64,000 bases of DNA, taken from contig NZ_CP035037.1 in assembly GCF_004028235.1 (NCBI RefSeq), positions 620,001 to 684,000 of the forward strand. The letters run 5' to 3'. The position numbers and the translations under genes were made by a program. This DNA comes from Leucobacter muris. GTDB lineage: Bacteria; Actinomycetota; Actinomycetes; Actinomycetales; Microbacteriaceae. The notes beneath the pieces are model-generated. The model had not been told where the DNA came from, searched no databases, and saw only the letters and a list, made by a program, of their open reading frames with translations. This document shows, in pieces, positions 6,666 through 13,913 of the stretch (position 1 is the first letter of the stretch; every line of letters begins with the position of its first letter).

Positions 6666-7023
6666 GAAGCCTCCCGGCGTGAAGTGTTCCCCGTGCTCGG
6701 ACGCCCTGGTTATCAGCGTTGAGTGAGTGTGGCGCGGCACGGGAAGAATGTGTGCCAGCAGAGGCGGCGCGGGGAAAGACCGTGCAGAGGCGCGTGCTGG
6801 CGGTGCATGATGCGACCGTGCACAGCCGCTTCGAGCAGCAGCGCCGCAACGGAGCTACTGAACAAATCCCGTCACGCGCGGGAAGACTTGCCACAGGTCG
6901 CCAAAAGTTGGGGCGCGAAAGGTCGATTCCCCTGCGTTGCTCCGGCTATCTTGATCACCGGACCCGTGGACTTCTGCGTGGACGGCCGTCAATAGCCCCG
7001 CTCTCGGCAGGGCTCACGCATTG
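6666..7023. other. Non-coding or unassigned phage sequence
   Basis: No gene is convincing. A plus-strand frame ending TAG at 6993-6995 has a protein-like tail (NKSRHAREDLPQVAKSWGAK) but no ribosome binding site and poor start choices. The stretch separates the truncated nuclease gene from the tRNA-like sequence and probably contained a promoter for the leftward genes. Confidence 0.35.
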
Positions 7024-7092
7024 TTCCCTCGCGTGGAGTTGAACCACGCTGCCGCACCATTCAATTAGTGACCGGCTTCTACCGTCGAGGGA
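7024..7092 (-). tRNA. Second tRNA-like sequence (degenerate)
   Basis: On the minus strand TCCCTCG pairs perfectly with CGAGGGA and CGTGG-TTCAACT-CCACG forms a perfect T arm with a consensus loop. CACTA/TGGTG can form an anticodon stem but with a six-base loop, and the D arm is too short. The whole is only 69 bases. Like the copy at 4316, it has good ends and a poor middle, so I call it tRNA-like without an amino acid. Confidence 0.35.
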
Positions 7093-7133
7093 CACTATTC
7101 AGTTGTCGAGACAGTGGCTCTAGAAACACGAAA

Positions 7134-7159
7134 GCCCCGACGCTGTTCGCTGTCGGGGC
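7134..7159 (-). terminator. Terminator of the leftward integrase-side genes
   Basis: GCCCCGAC and GTCGGGGC pair around a ten-base loop; read on the minus strand the hairpin is followed by TTTCGTGTTT. It lies 57 bases past the stop codon of the excisionase-like gene, so it ends that transcript. Confidence 0.75.
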
Positions 7160-7216
7160 CATGGTGTGTGGGTATAGAACTCCACCATCTACGTTTACTT
7201 TCTCACATGTCTCACC

Positions 7217-7417
7217 TCAACGCAAGCCGCGACCGCCAGTTTCTTGCTCAGCGCGAGTCAGATTAGCAACGAACACGTACTTCTCTCGACCTGGGCGGAG
7301 GACTTTGACGCGTCCTTCCTGGATCCAGCGGTAGATCGTTGCCCGCGACCGGCCGACTCGGGCAGGGGCATCCTTGAGCTTCACCAGGTGGTCCTCGAGA
7401 GTTGCCTGCCGGATCAT
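7217..7417 (-). CDS. Excisionase-like helix-turn-helix protein
   Basis: 66 residues. The segment VKLKDAPARVGRSRATIYRWIQEGRVKVLRPGREKYVFVANL is an AlpA/MerR-type winged helix in which the helix is followed by a basic wing. Its ATG overlaps the stop of the upstream gene (ATGA). Position in the integrase-side module suits a recombination directionality factor, but this is by context. Confidence 0.72.
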   Translation of the reverse strand: MIRQATLEDHLVKLKDAPARVGRSRATIYRWIQEGRVKVLRPGREKYVFVANLTRAEQETGGRGLR

Positions 7418-7974
7418 GCTGCGGCCTCGAGGTCGGTCTTGATGATCAACGCGGCCAGTGCGAACTCAGCTTCAGTGAGCTCGTATCCGCACCAGCAGTC
7501 GACCTTGATCTTGTCGCCAGCCCAACGTGGGGGACGGAACGTCAGGGTCAGTTGCTCGCACCCGCCACAGCGCATGTGGTGCACGTAGTGCGGCTTCTCC
7601 TCACGGGGCCACCGATAATCTGCGGTGGCGACGGCCTTCCCGAGGTCGATCGCGAGTGAGGCGCCGATCTTGTTGTTCGCTGCATCCTCCGGGGTGGGGA
7701 AGCGGTTGAGCTGCTGCAGCAGTCGGGAGATCTCGTCTGCGGCGAGCCACGTGGCGGGCAGGTTGATCGACGCCGTTGCTGAGGAGTCGACTCGCACGTC
7801 GGTTTCGCTCGTGCTGTTCAGGTTGCCGGCCGAATACAGCCATGTGGTGATGCGTGCGCCCTCGGCCCATGCCCAGACGAATCGGTTGAACTCGCGCATC
7901 TCGAGGTAGCCGACGCCTGCTTCTGCATGTCCGGTGTGATCGAGAACGGTGAGGTTATCCAGCGTGGTGTTCAT
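7414..7974 (-). CDS. Phage-type protein with a zinc ribbon
   Basis: About 186 residues starting MNTTLDNLTVLDHTGH. Near the C-terminus two cysteine pairs, CGGC and CWC (MRCGGCEQLTLTFRPPRWAGDKIKVDCWCGYEL), look like a zinc ribbon. The N-terminal part is a mixed alpha/beta domain I do not recognise. It is followed with a four-base overlap by the excisionase-like gene and is probably co-transcribed with it. Confidence 0.65.
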   Translation of the reverse strand: MNTTLDNLTVLDHTGHAEAGVGYLEMREFNRFVWAWAEGARITTWLYSAGNLNSTSETDVRVDSSATASINLPATWLAADEISRLLQQLNRFPTPEDAANNKIGASLAIDLGKAVATADYRWPREEKPHYVHHMRCGGCEQLTLTFRPPRWAGDKIKVDCWCGYELTEAEFALAALIIKTDLEAAA

Positions 7975-8064
7975 GCTGTGGTTCCTGCGTGCTCGAGCCC
8001 CAACCACCAGTGCTCGGCTATGTTGTTGTGCTATCCAGTGTACCCGAATGATAGCGGCGAAGCA

Positions 8065-9258
8065 TTAGCTCAGTAGCCCGCTGAGTGCTTCCATCGCGGA
8101 AGTCAGGCGCGGATCAGAACGCCGCACCTTATACGCGCGAGACTGCATCCGTGTTGAGTGGCCCACGATCTCGATAATGAGATCCTCCGGGACGTGCGCT
8201 TCGTAGAGCAGGTCCACGGTTGTGTGTCGGAGATCGTGCAGGCGGACGTGCTTCCCGGTGATGCCCGATCGGGTAAGCCACCGCTGCCACCCGATCGTGA
8301 CGCTGTCCGGGTCGATGGGGGAGCCGTCCGCGTGGCAGAACACAAGCCCATGAGGCGAGACGCCGGCGCGCTCGGAATGCAAGGCCAGCATTGTTTTGAG
8401 CGGGTCCACCAGGGGCAGCACACGGTTTCCGGCCTGTGTCTTCGTCTCTGCGAGGTAGAAGTTCCCAACGAGGTGTTTGACGGCGTAGTCGGCGGGCGCT
8501 TCGCTGAGATCCCGGATGCGCTGCAACTGCACGTTCACGTCGAGGTAGGTGGAGACTCGATCCCATTGCAGGCCGAGCGCTTCGCCACGCCGGTTCGCTG
8601 TCAGCAGGTAGAAGGCGTACAGCATCGGCATGGGGTCGTACTCGCCGTCAGCGTCGAGGGCTGCAGCTGCGGCTTTGAGGACCTGTTTCGCTTCGGTGAT
8701 GTCAAGCGCCTTGAGCTGCGGCTTCCGCTTCCTCGGAGCGTCCATCAGGTCGCAGGGGTTGCGGCCGACCTTCCCCTCTCGTTCCGCGATCTTCAAAGCG
8801 CGTGCCATGATGCGATGAGCGTTGAGGGCGTAGCTGCTGGAGAGCTTCGGCCCGTCCGGGTCATCCTTGCGCTTCGGGGTCGAGAGGATTCGTTCATGGA
8901 CCTGGTGGATGTCGTCAGGGGTGAGCTTCGAGAGCTTCTTCTTCCCGATCTCCGGGACGATCTGATTCCTGATGACCGACTCGTACCCGACGAGGGTGTT
9001 GGGGCGGATCGTGAGCGGGGCGACGTTCTTGAGCCAGTAGTTGAACCACCACGCGACAGTGGGGGAGGAAGTGGGGAGGTCCCCGCGATCCTCAAGAATG
9101 CGGCGCTCAGCGGAGAGCTTCTTCTTGAGTTCGTCGGTAGTGGACCCGTAGATGTACTTGCGCCGGCGCTTCCCACCCTTCTGTGGGAGCTCGAGTACCG
9201 CAACCCAGAGCTTCTTGTCCTCGCGCCAGAAGAACGGTGATTGCTGCGACCTAGCCAT
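8065..9258 (-). CDS. int: Tyrosine-family site-specific integrase
   Basis: 397 residues. An N-terminal arm-binding strand domain (residues 1-60) and a SAM-like core-binding domain (about 65-165) precede the catalytic domain. Catalytic residues visible are Arg at about 224 (ANRRGEALGL), His341-x-x-Arg344 (HDLRHT), His367 (GHST) and Tyr376 (SRAYKV), all intact. GGAGGG lies before ATG 9256-9258, so the longer frame to 9318 is not needed. It sits 120 bases from attR and reads away from it. It catalyses integration into tRNA-Phe. Confidence 0.94.
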   Translation of the reverse strand: MARSQQSPFFWREDKKLWVAVLELPQKGGKRRRKYIYGSTTDELKKKLSAERRILEDRGDLPTSSPTVAWWFNYWLKNVAPLTIRPNTLVGYESVIRNQIVPEIGKKKLSKLTPDDIHQVHERILSTPKRKDDPDGPKLSSSYALNAHRIMARALKIAEREGKVGRNPCDLMDAPRKRKPQLKALDITEAKQVLKAAAAALDADGEYDPMPMLYAFYLLTANRRGEALGLQWDRVSTYLDVNVQLQRIRDLSEAPADYAVKHLVGNFYLAETKTQAGNRVLPLVDPLKTMLALHSERAGVSPHGLVFCHADGSPIDPDSVTIGWQRWLTRSGITGKHVRLHDLRHTTVDLLYEAHVPEDLIIEIVGHSTRMQSRAYKVRRSDPRLTSAMEALSGLLS

Positions 9259-9378
9259 GTTTGATCCCTCCGAGTACAGCCAACCATGCCGCCAAGCGCC
9301 GGAGACCGTATGTGCCATATGAGATTATGCGGACTTCAAGCGTACACTTAATGGCGTCATTTGTGGTCGGATTATGGG

Positions 9379-9421
9379 CTGAAAATCGAAAGGTCACCGG
9401 ATCGATGCCGGTCGGAGCCAC
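9379..9421 (+). repeat. attR, 43-bp direct repeat of tRNA-Phe
   Basis: Exact copy of 1082-1124, containing the 3' half of tRNA-Phe from the anticodon loop onward. The 5' half of the tRNA is missing here, so this is not a second tRNA gene. It marks the right junction of the element. Confidence 0.93.
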
Positions 9422-9444
9422 GTAGCGGCTATTACACCGCTACT

Positions 9445-9480
9445 GAACCCTCGCAAGGCTTCTACTTGCGGGGGTTCTTT
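9445..9480 (+). terminator. Original chromosomal tRNA-Phe terminator
   Basis: GAACCCTCGCAAG (9445-9457) pairs with CTTGCGGGGGTTC (9465-9477) and is followed by TTT. It lies 24 bases after attR, where the terminator of the uninterrupted tRNA-Phe gene would be. Its 3' arm is duplicated at 11166. Confidence 0.75.
9461..9479 (+). repeat. 19-bp direct repeat, copy 1 (terminator 3' arm)
   Basis: TCTACTTGCGGGGGTTCTT here is identical to 11166-11184. The two copies bracket 1.7 kb of remnants, which suggests an older insertion at the tRNA-Phe terminator. Confidence 0.7.
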
Positions 9481-9919
9481 TATTCTTCCGCATAATTCCG
9501 AGGTTCTCGCGGGTTCGGCAGATCGCTGACTCCCTGCGGCTCAAGCATGGAAACATGGTCGTCTTTGAGGTGTTGGAGCGGTCGGCGGGAACTCCCCGGG
9601 TGACCATGCCGTAGGTCAGTCGCGACTCGCCGGTCTCGTCGTCCGTGACGCTCGAGGTGATGGCAGCGATCCAGAAGGCTGACCCCTCGGCGAGGGGCCA
9701 CCTGGGTTTGCCCTCGTCGTACCAGCTCGCGGGCAGCAGGGCCCGGTGTGGGAACGCGTGGCTCCATCGCTTCACGAATCTCGAGCGGCATACTTCTACA
9801 CGCTCAGTAGTCGGGTGCGCTATTAGTAGCAACGCCGTCCACGATAGAGTGCAAACGAGACCAGAAGAGGTTCCTAGGTCATCTTTGACGAGGATCGCCG
9901 AAGAACGGGGAGAACTATA

Positions 9920-10708
9920 GTGTCACCATCACGATCACGGCGGACATGGTCGGCGGCGCTGGTCGCCATCGCAGCGATTGCCGGATCCACGGTGTTGGGC
10001 GGATGTGGATTGGTACCCAGTTTTCTCACGGACGAGAGCTCTTCGGACGCTCCAGCTGAGTCACGTACAGCGGATGAACGTGGAAATACAGACGTGCACG
10101 AGCAGTTCTTCGACAATGTGATGCTCATGGTCCCGATGGTCGCAAGCCTTGATCCCTCATCATCCTGGGCCTCGGTCGAGCCGGCAGCGTGGGATGATGC
10201 TGACCCCACGGTACGAGAGACCGTGGTGGGAATGGGGCTCGACGCCTGTATCCGGGCAGATGACGCGGTCAACGCATCAGAGCTCGAGGATCCGGCAATC
10301 ACGTGGCTCGCAGCACGCTTTCTCTGCGAGGAACACCGCGAGGTCGCGGACGAGTTCCTCTCAAACGACGCGACTACTTCACCCACACACACCATGGCCG
10401 ATCTGTTCGAACTCGCGCTGGTGCAGGACGATGCCACGGCCACCGATCTCCTTGACGCCAACACCATTTGCGTCGGTGCGCTCGCACTCGCATGGGAAGT
10501 CCATGCGGGCTTCACTCCTGAGGCGACCTGCTGGCTCATCCGAGTGCAGTCGGTGGAGGAAACCGGGGGCGACGCGGAATATCTATCGCTCTTCGATAAT
10601 GCGGGCGACGTCGAGAACGCGGCGACTGATGCCCGCTTCGGTGAACTCGCAGAGGCTTCCGGTGCGAAGCCGAACGCCCTCTCCGAATTGCTCGAAGGTG
10701 TCGAGTAG
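9920..10708 (+). CDS. Secreted lipoprotein of unknown function
   Basis: 262 residues. GGGGAG at 9907-9912 precedes GTG 9920. The N-terminus has an Arg-rich n-region, a hydrophobic core (AALVAIAAIAGSTVL) and the lipobox VLGGC, so the mature protein is lipid-anchored at Cys29 or near it. The remainder is acidic, Ser/Asp/Glu rich at first (TDESSSDAPAESRTADE), then helical. I recognise no enzyme or binding domain. It is the only intact gene between the two half-terminator repeats and may be cargo of an older island. Confidence 0.75.
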   Translation: MSPSRSRRTWSAALVAIAAIAGSTVLGGCGLVPSFLTDESSSDAPAESRTADERGNTDVHEQFFDNVMLMVPMVASLDPSSSWASVEPAAWDDADPTVRETVVGMGLDACIRADDAVNASELEDPAITWLAARFLCEEHREVADEFLSNDATTSPTHTMADLFELALVQDDATATDLLDANTICVGALALAWEVHAGFTPEATCWLIRVQSVEETGGDAEYLSLFDNAGDVENAATDARFGELAEASGAKPNALSELLEGVE

Positions 10709-10862
10709 CACCGCCCGGATGGGCAGTCGCTTCCGAGCACGACGTCTTGAACCAGACGCGTCTGGCGACGGGTGGGCCCATGGGCTTGGCCGGTTCCGCT
10801 TCGATGCAGTCGGGTGAGTCTCCTCCTCGGCTGCAGGGAGCTTTACGAAGAGAGTCCTACGG

Positions 10863-11024
10863 CTAGCGTTGAGGTGCGAGCCGGATGTTCTCTTCGAGTG
10901 CATTGAGCTTCGAGCAGGCACCGCGGCTGGCGAGAAGCCGGGCCGCGGCGCCTTCGAACACCGATCTTGGCTCGAAGAGTTCCACGAGTTCCCGTCGGGA
11001 AGATGTATATCGATGCAGCGTGCT
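10863..11024 (-). pseudogene. Possible GntR/FCD regulator remnant
   Basis: The minus-strand frame ends with ELVELFEPRSVFEGAAARLL and then LNALEENIRLA, resembling the start of an FCD ligand-binding domain (E-L-x-E-x-R-x-x-x-E-x-x-A-A-x-L). Upstream the helix-turn-helix is unrecognisable and there is no start signal. About 50 residues survive. The remaining bases from 10709 to 11165 hold nothing else I can support. Confidence 0.3.
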
Positions 11025-11165
11025 GCTCGGGGTCGAATTCTCAAGTAGCTCGAAATGATTGCCTGCGGATGAAAGGCGAGCCAGGGCTTTGGTCGCAGCG
11101 CCTCGATGGTGAAAGTAAACGGGAGCAAGGCCGGTCCGGACGCCGAGAGCCTCGCGGTGTCGCCC

Positions 11166-11184
11166 TCTACTTGCGGGGGTTCTT
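11166..11184 (+). repeat. 19-bp direct repeat, copy 2 (terminator 3' arm)
   Basis: Identical to 9461-9479, but here the 5' arm of the hairpin is missing, so it cannot terminate transcription. It marks the probable right edge of the remnant patch. Confidence 0.65.
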
Positions 11185-11274
11185 GTATGTGTGAGCGAGT
11201 GTCGGTTCGCCGGCCACCGCGCGCCTCGGCGGCTCCCTCTTCCCGTTTGGCTACGGGTGTGGCACGCTTGGGTC

Positions 11275-11613
11275 ATGGGGCTACTGATCTACGGTGAATG
11301 GCAGCGCTACGAGTTCGACGACCGCCAACTCGCGCACGTGAAGGCGGCGGTGCAGCACAAGCTGCGCATGCACGAGTGCTTCTTGATGAGCTGGGTGCAG
11401 GCGGAGCACTCCATGGGACGCATCTCGGTCTGGATGTCGCCCGAGATTCCGCTCACATTTCAGTTCGCGGGCAGTCGTCGGCCCACGCTGAACGAGCACT
11501 GGGTGCGGGTCATGGAGCACATGTCGAACACGCCGCGCGGCATGGTCGTCCTCTCGGAGGAGGAAGCGATGCAGGTGATGCGCGCACCCGGAACAGCCTC
11601 GGCGTGGGCGTAG
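11275..11613 (+). CDS. DUF7882-type small protein
   Basis: 112 residues starting MGLLIYGEWQRYEFDDRQLA. The opening pattern M-G-x-L-x-Y-G ... E-F-D-D-R-x-L-A-H followed by K-L-R-x-x-E-S/C-F and SW is that of a small protein family common in Microbacteriaceae (DUF7882, often misannotated as related to DNA ligase). The ATG at 11275 fits the family's N-terminus; the frame upstream of it is not conserved-looking. Function is unknown. It is the first normal chromosomal gene right of the island. Confidence 0.8.
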   Translation: MGLLIYGEWQRYEFDDRQLAHVKAAVQHKLRMHECFLMSWVQAEHSMGRISVWMSPEIPLTFQFAGSRRPTLNEHWVRVMEHMSNTPRGMVVLSEEEAMQVMRAPGTASAWA

Positions 11614-11652
11614 CGTCGGGTCCGGTCGCGCGGCGATCCCCGTCGCGACCGG

Positions 11653-11907
11653 TCACCGTCGCCACCGGATGCTTTCTCTGACCCGTTGCGTGACTCGACA
11701 GCTCAGAAGCGGGCCCCGACGCTCGATGTCGCGTGCTGCCGCATCGCTGCGACTCAATGTCAGAATGCGGTCGGCCGCCTGGTCGAGCGCCCTGGCGAGC
11801 AGGTCGACGAAGTCGGCCTCGGAGTGTCCGCCGTACTCACGCATCTCGTGCGCCTCCCGGAGCGCGGTCCGAGCGAGGCAGCGCAGATCTGCCAGTAGCC
11901 TAGTCAT
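11653..11907 (-). CDS. Small protein of unknown function
   Basis: 84 residues from MTRLLADLRCLARTALREAH. GGGGGGAAG lies seven bases before ATG 11905-11907, making it a better start than GTG 11925. The product is helical and charged, with no membrane segment. Its start overlaps the stop of the tiny gene upstream (ATGA), so the two are translationally coupled. Not recognised. Confidence 0.6.
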   Translation of the reverse strand: MTRLLADLRCLARTALREAHEMREYGGHSEADFVDLLARALDQAADRILTLSRSDAAARDIERRGPLLSCRVTQRVRESIRWRR

Positions 11908-12017
11908 GATTCTTCCCCCCTGCACCAGTCGCTGAGCTCGCAGGCGGCGACCTCATCCATCGAGTAGTGCTCGCTCATCATGCACTGTTGTTCGCGCGGT
12001 CGCAGGAGTCGCGTCAT
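11904..12017 (-). CDS. Putative 37-residue small protein
   Basis: Begins MTRLLRPREQQCMMSEHYSM and ends at the TGA overlapping the next ATG. Internal starts at the two adjacent Met codons (11976-11981) are possible and would give a 24-25-residue product. No strong ribosome binding site is seen. The four-base overlap with the downstream gene is the main support. It may be a leader peptide. Confidence 0.38.
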   Translation of the reverse strand: MTRLLRPREQQCMMSEHYSMDEVAACELSDWCRGEES

Positions 12018-12144
12018 CTCAGCGGCGACCCGGCGCTCACCAGCGGACGCCCCGATGCCTCAGAAATCGGGGGCGGTTCGGCCCTGATGATCCGGGACCG
12101 CGCCGAACGGCGCCGGGGAGGGCAACGGCGTATAGACTCGCCCC

Positions 12145-12531
12145 ATGACGATGATCGGGCTCATCTTCGCGGGTCTCGCCGCCCTGCTGCACGTCTACAT
12201 CTTCTACATGGAGTCGGTCGCTTGGACGAGCGAGCGGGTCAGAGCGACGTTCGGCACCACCGAGACCGAGGCGGCCGCGACTCGAGAGCTGGCGTTCAAC
12301 CAGGGCTTCTACAACCTGTTCCTCGCAATCGTCACGGGCGTCGGCATCGTCGAATACCTGAGCGGCCATACCTCGGTGGGTGCGGCCCTGGTGTTCGCAG
12401 GTGCGGGATCGATGCTCGCGGCTGCCCTCGTCCTGTTCCTCTCTTCCCGCGGCAAGCGGGGCGCGGCGGTGAAGCAGGGCGCCCTTCCGCTGCTGGGCGT
12501 CGTGATCCTGATGATCGGGTTGCTGGGATGA
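12145..12531 (+). CDS. DUF1304 family integral membrane protein
   Basis: 128 residues with four predicted transmembrane helices. The motif LHVYIFYMESVAW ... ATRELAFNQGFYNLFLAI, with the conserved NQGxYN, defines DUF1304. TATAGACT at 12130-12137 lies just before the ATG, so the message is likely leaderless. Function in the family is unknown. A tiny membrane-protein gene follows 34 bases downstream. Confidence 0.85.
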   Translation: MTMIGLIFAGLAALLHVYIFYMESVAWTSERVRATFGTTETEAAATRELAFNQGFYNLFLAIVTGVGIVEYLSGHTSVGAALVFAGAGSMLAAALVLFLSSRGKRGAAVKQGALPLLGVVILMIGLLG

Positions 12532-12565
12532 TCTCCGGCGAGAGGCCGGCTGCTATCGTGAAGCG

Positions 12566-12670
12566 GTGACCGCGCCCCTCGTCTTCTGGACCATCTTCAC
12601 CGCAGCCGGAGTCGCTGCCGCCATCGTGACTGCCGTCCTCGCTTACAAGAAGCAGCGGCGCGATCGCTGA
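12566..12670 (+). CDS. Putative 34-residue membrane protein
   Basis: GTG 12566 begins MTAPLVFWTIFTAAGVAAAI, a single transmembrane helix of about 20 residues followed by a basic tail ending KKQRRDR. CTATCG at 12554-12559 could serve as a -10 for a leaderless message; no ribosome binding site is present. The clean helix plus positive-inside tail supports a real small protein, but it is too short for certainty. Confidence 0.42.
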   Translation: MTAPLVFWTIFTAAGVAAAIVTAVLAYKKQRRDR

Positions 12671-12725
12671 CGGGGGCACGGGGCGGCAAGGCGGGTGCGC
12701 AGCCCGGCTGCGCACCCGCCGCGCC

Positions 12726-12851
12726 CTACTTGCGCTTGCTCAGCAGGCTGTTCTCCGCTTCGAGCTTCTCCCGCTTCGCTGTACGCTTTTCCTTCAGCGT
12801 CTGCGCAGCAGGCTTCTTCGCGGACTTCTGGCCGCGGTTCTTACCGGACAC
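12726..12851 (-). CDS. Lysine-rich small protein
   Basis: 41 residues from GTG 12849-12851: MSGKNRGQKSAKKPAAQTLK and on to SLLSKRK. AGGAG sits six bases before the GTG; the nearby ATG is out of frame. About a third of residues are Lys or Arg. Short basic proteins with the opening SGKNRGQK-(A)-KK and the segment LKEKRxAKR recur in actinobacteria without a known role; nucleic-acid binding is plausible. Confidence 0.7.
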   Translation of the reverse strand: MSGKNRGQKSAKKPAAQTLKEKRTAKREKLEAENSLLSKRK

Positions 12852-13008
12852 ATCAACTCCTCTCGTCGACTCTGGGTGGATCAAGAAGCATGTGCCATGA
12901 CTGGACCATAGCCCAGTTCCAGCAGAAAAGAAAATATATTCTGAACGGGAATTTCTACTGAGTAAGGCGTAGCCCCGTGCGTGGGTGGCGGGCCGGCCGA
13001 CGTTCGCC

Positions 13009-13749
13009 TCAGAGCAGCGCGAGCCACTCGTCGAACGTCTGACGGCCGAGTTGAGCGTCGGGGCCGGGGAGTACGCCGCCCGCGCGCATCCCTCTCATCT
13101 GCCGGGTCGGCACGTTCAGTGACGGGATCCAACCGCGACGACCGGTAGCGCGCGCGAAGGCGCGCACCATGTCGGCCAGCTGCTCCTCGCGGGGGCCCGC
13201 GAGATCGCGGGCCCGGCCCTGAGGGGCTCCGGTCGCGAGCTCGACCAGCCGCTCGGCGACCTCGCGCGCGGCCACGGGCTGCACTCGCGCGGTCGGCGCC
13301 GTGTGCAGGGGGCCGATCTTCGCTCGCTCGAACATCTGCCCGGCGAACTCGTGGAACTGCGTCGCGCGGAGAATCGTTGACGGCGCCCCCGATGCAGCCA
13401 GCGTGCGCTCCTGAGCGAGCTTGCCGGCGTAGTAGTCGTAGGGCACCTCGTCGATGCCCACGATCGAGAGCACCACCACGTGTCCTGCCCCGGCGCCCTG
13501 CGCGGCAGCGAGGAGGTTGCCCGTCGCCGCGGTGAAGAAGTCGACGGCCTTCGCGCCGTCGAGGGTGGTGATGCTCGACGCGTCGATCACGGCGTCGGCA
13601 TCGCGCATTGCGGCATGCAGGCCCCGCCCGGTGACGAGATCGACGCCGTGGGAGCGGCTCAGCGGGACCGCGTCATGCCCCGCCTCACGTGCTGCCTGCA
13701 CGGTGAGGCTCCCCACCACGCCGGTTCCTCCGGCAACAGCGATCCTCAT
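13009..13749 (-). CDS. NAD(P)-binding atypical SDR / NmrA-like protein
   Basis: 246 residues from MRIAVAGGTGVVGSLTVQAA. The nucleotide-binding motif GGTGVVG is at residues 7-13. Later segments DAVIDAS, VVVLSIVGIDEVPYDYYAGKLAQE (with the Y-x-x-x-K pair) and ILRATQFHEF match atypical extended SDRs of the NmrA/NAD(P)H-binding group, which act as oxidoreductases or redox-sensing regulators. ATG 13747-13749 is chosen because earlier starts add residues before the first beta strand. It stands alone. Confidence 0.85.
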   Translation of the reverse strand: MRIAVAGGTGVVGSLTVQAAREAGHDAVPLSRSHGVDLVTGRGLHAAMRDADAVIDASSITTLDGAKAVDFFTAATGNLLAAAQGAGAGHVVVLSIVGIDEVPYDYYAGKLAQERTLAASGAPSTILRATQFHEFAGQMFERAKIGPLHTAPTARVQPVAAREVAERLVELATGAPQGRARDLAGPREEQLADMVRAFARATGRRGWIPSLNVPTRQMRGMRAGGVLPGPDAQLGRQTFDEWLALL

Positions 13750-13913
13750 GGCGACCATCATCCCAATTCTCGGCCTGCACATCCAGCACGTCGTCGGGAT
13801 TCGTCGCGAGGCCGCGTTGGCCGCCGTGCGCGGCGAGGGGGAGGGGCCGGCTCGAGGGCGCGGGCCGAGAGCGCCTGCGCCCGGGCCCGCAACCGCGGCG
13901 CTACGCTGGGGGC

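Larger units (their letters stand above)
1082..9421. mobile_element. Degraded prophage-like integrated element in tRNA-Phe
   Basis: The boundaries are the 43-bp direct repeats 1082-1124 (attL, in tRNA-Phe) and 9379-9421 (attR). Inside are a repressor/cro-like divergent pair, small phage-type DNA-binding genes, an excisionase-like gene, a zinc-ribbon protein and, at the far end pointing away from attR, a tyrosine integrase. No capsid, tail, portal or terminase gene is present. An IS3 insertion at a deletion junction and an IS256 insertion explain much of the loss. It could also be a small phage satellite; the missing structural genes do not separate these options. Confidence 0.85.
9440..9832 (-). 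pseudogene. Decayed SRAP (SOS-response-associated peptidase) fragment
   Basis: On the minus strand residues about 20-75 read SHAFPHRALLPASWYDEGKPRWPLAEGSAFWIAAITSSV ... RLTYGMVTR, the pattern of HMCES/YedK-type proteins that protect abasic DNA by covalent crosslinking. The catalytic N-terminal Cys2 region is absent. Downstream the expected HDRMP segment is scrambled across frames, then the frame runs into the tRNA-Phe terminator. I read it as a degraded internal fragment. Confidence 0.5.

Noticed and set aside
6723..6995. Possible 90-codon gene on the plus strand
   Set aside because: No ribosome binding site, mixed codon use, and no recognisable domain. The tail looks protein-like, so it is only mentioned in the non-coding entry.
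9379..9421. Second tRNA-Phe gene
   Set aside because: Only the 3' half is present and it is an exact copy of the attL repeat; it is attR.
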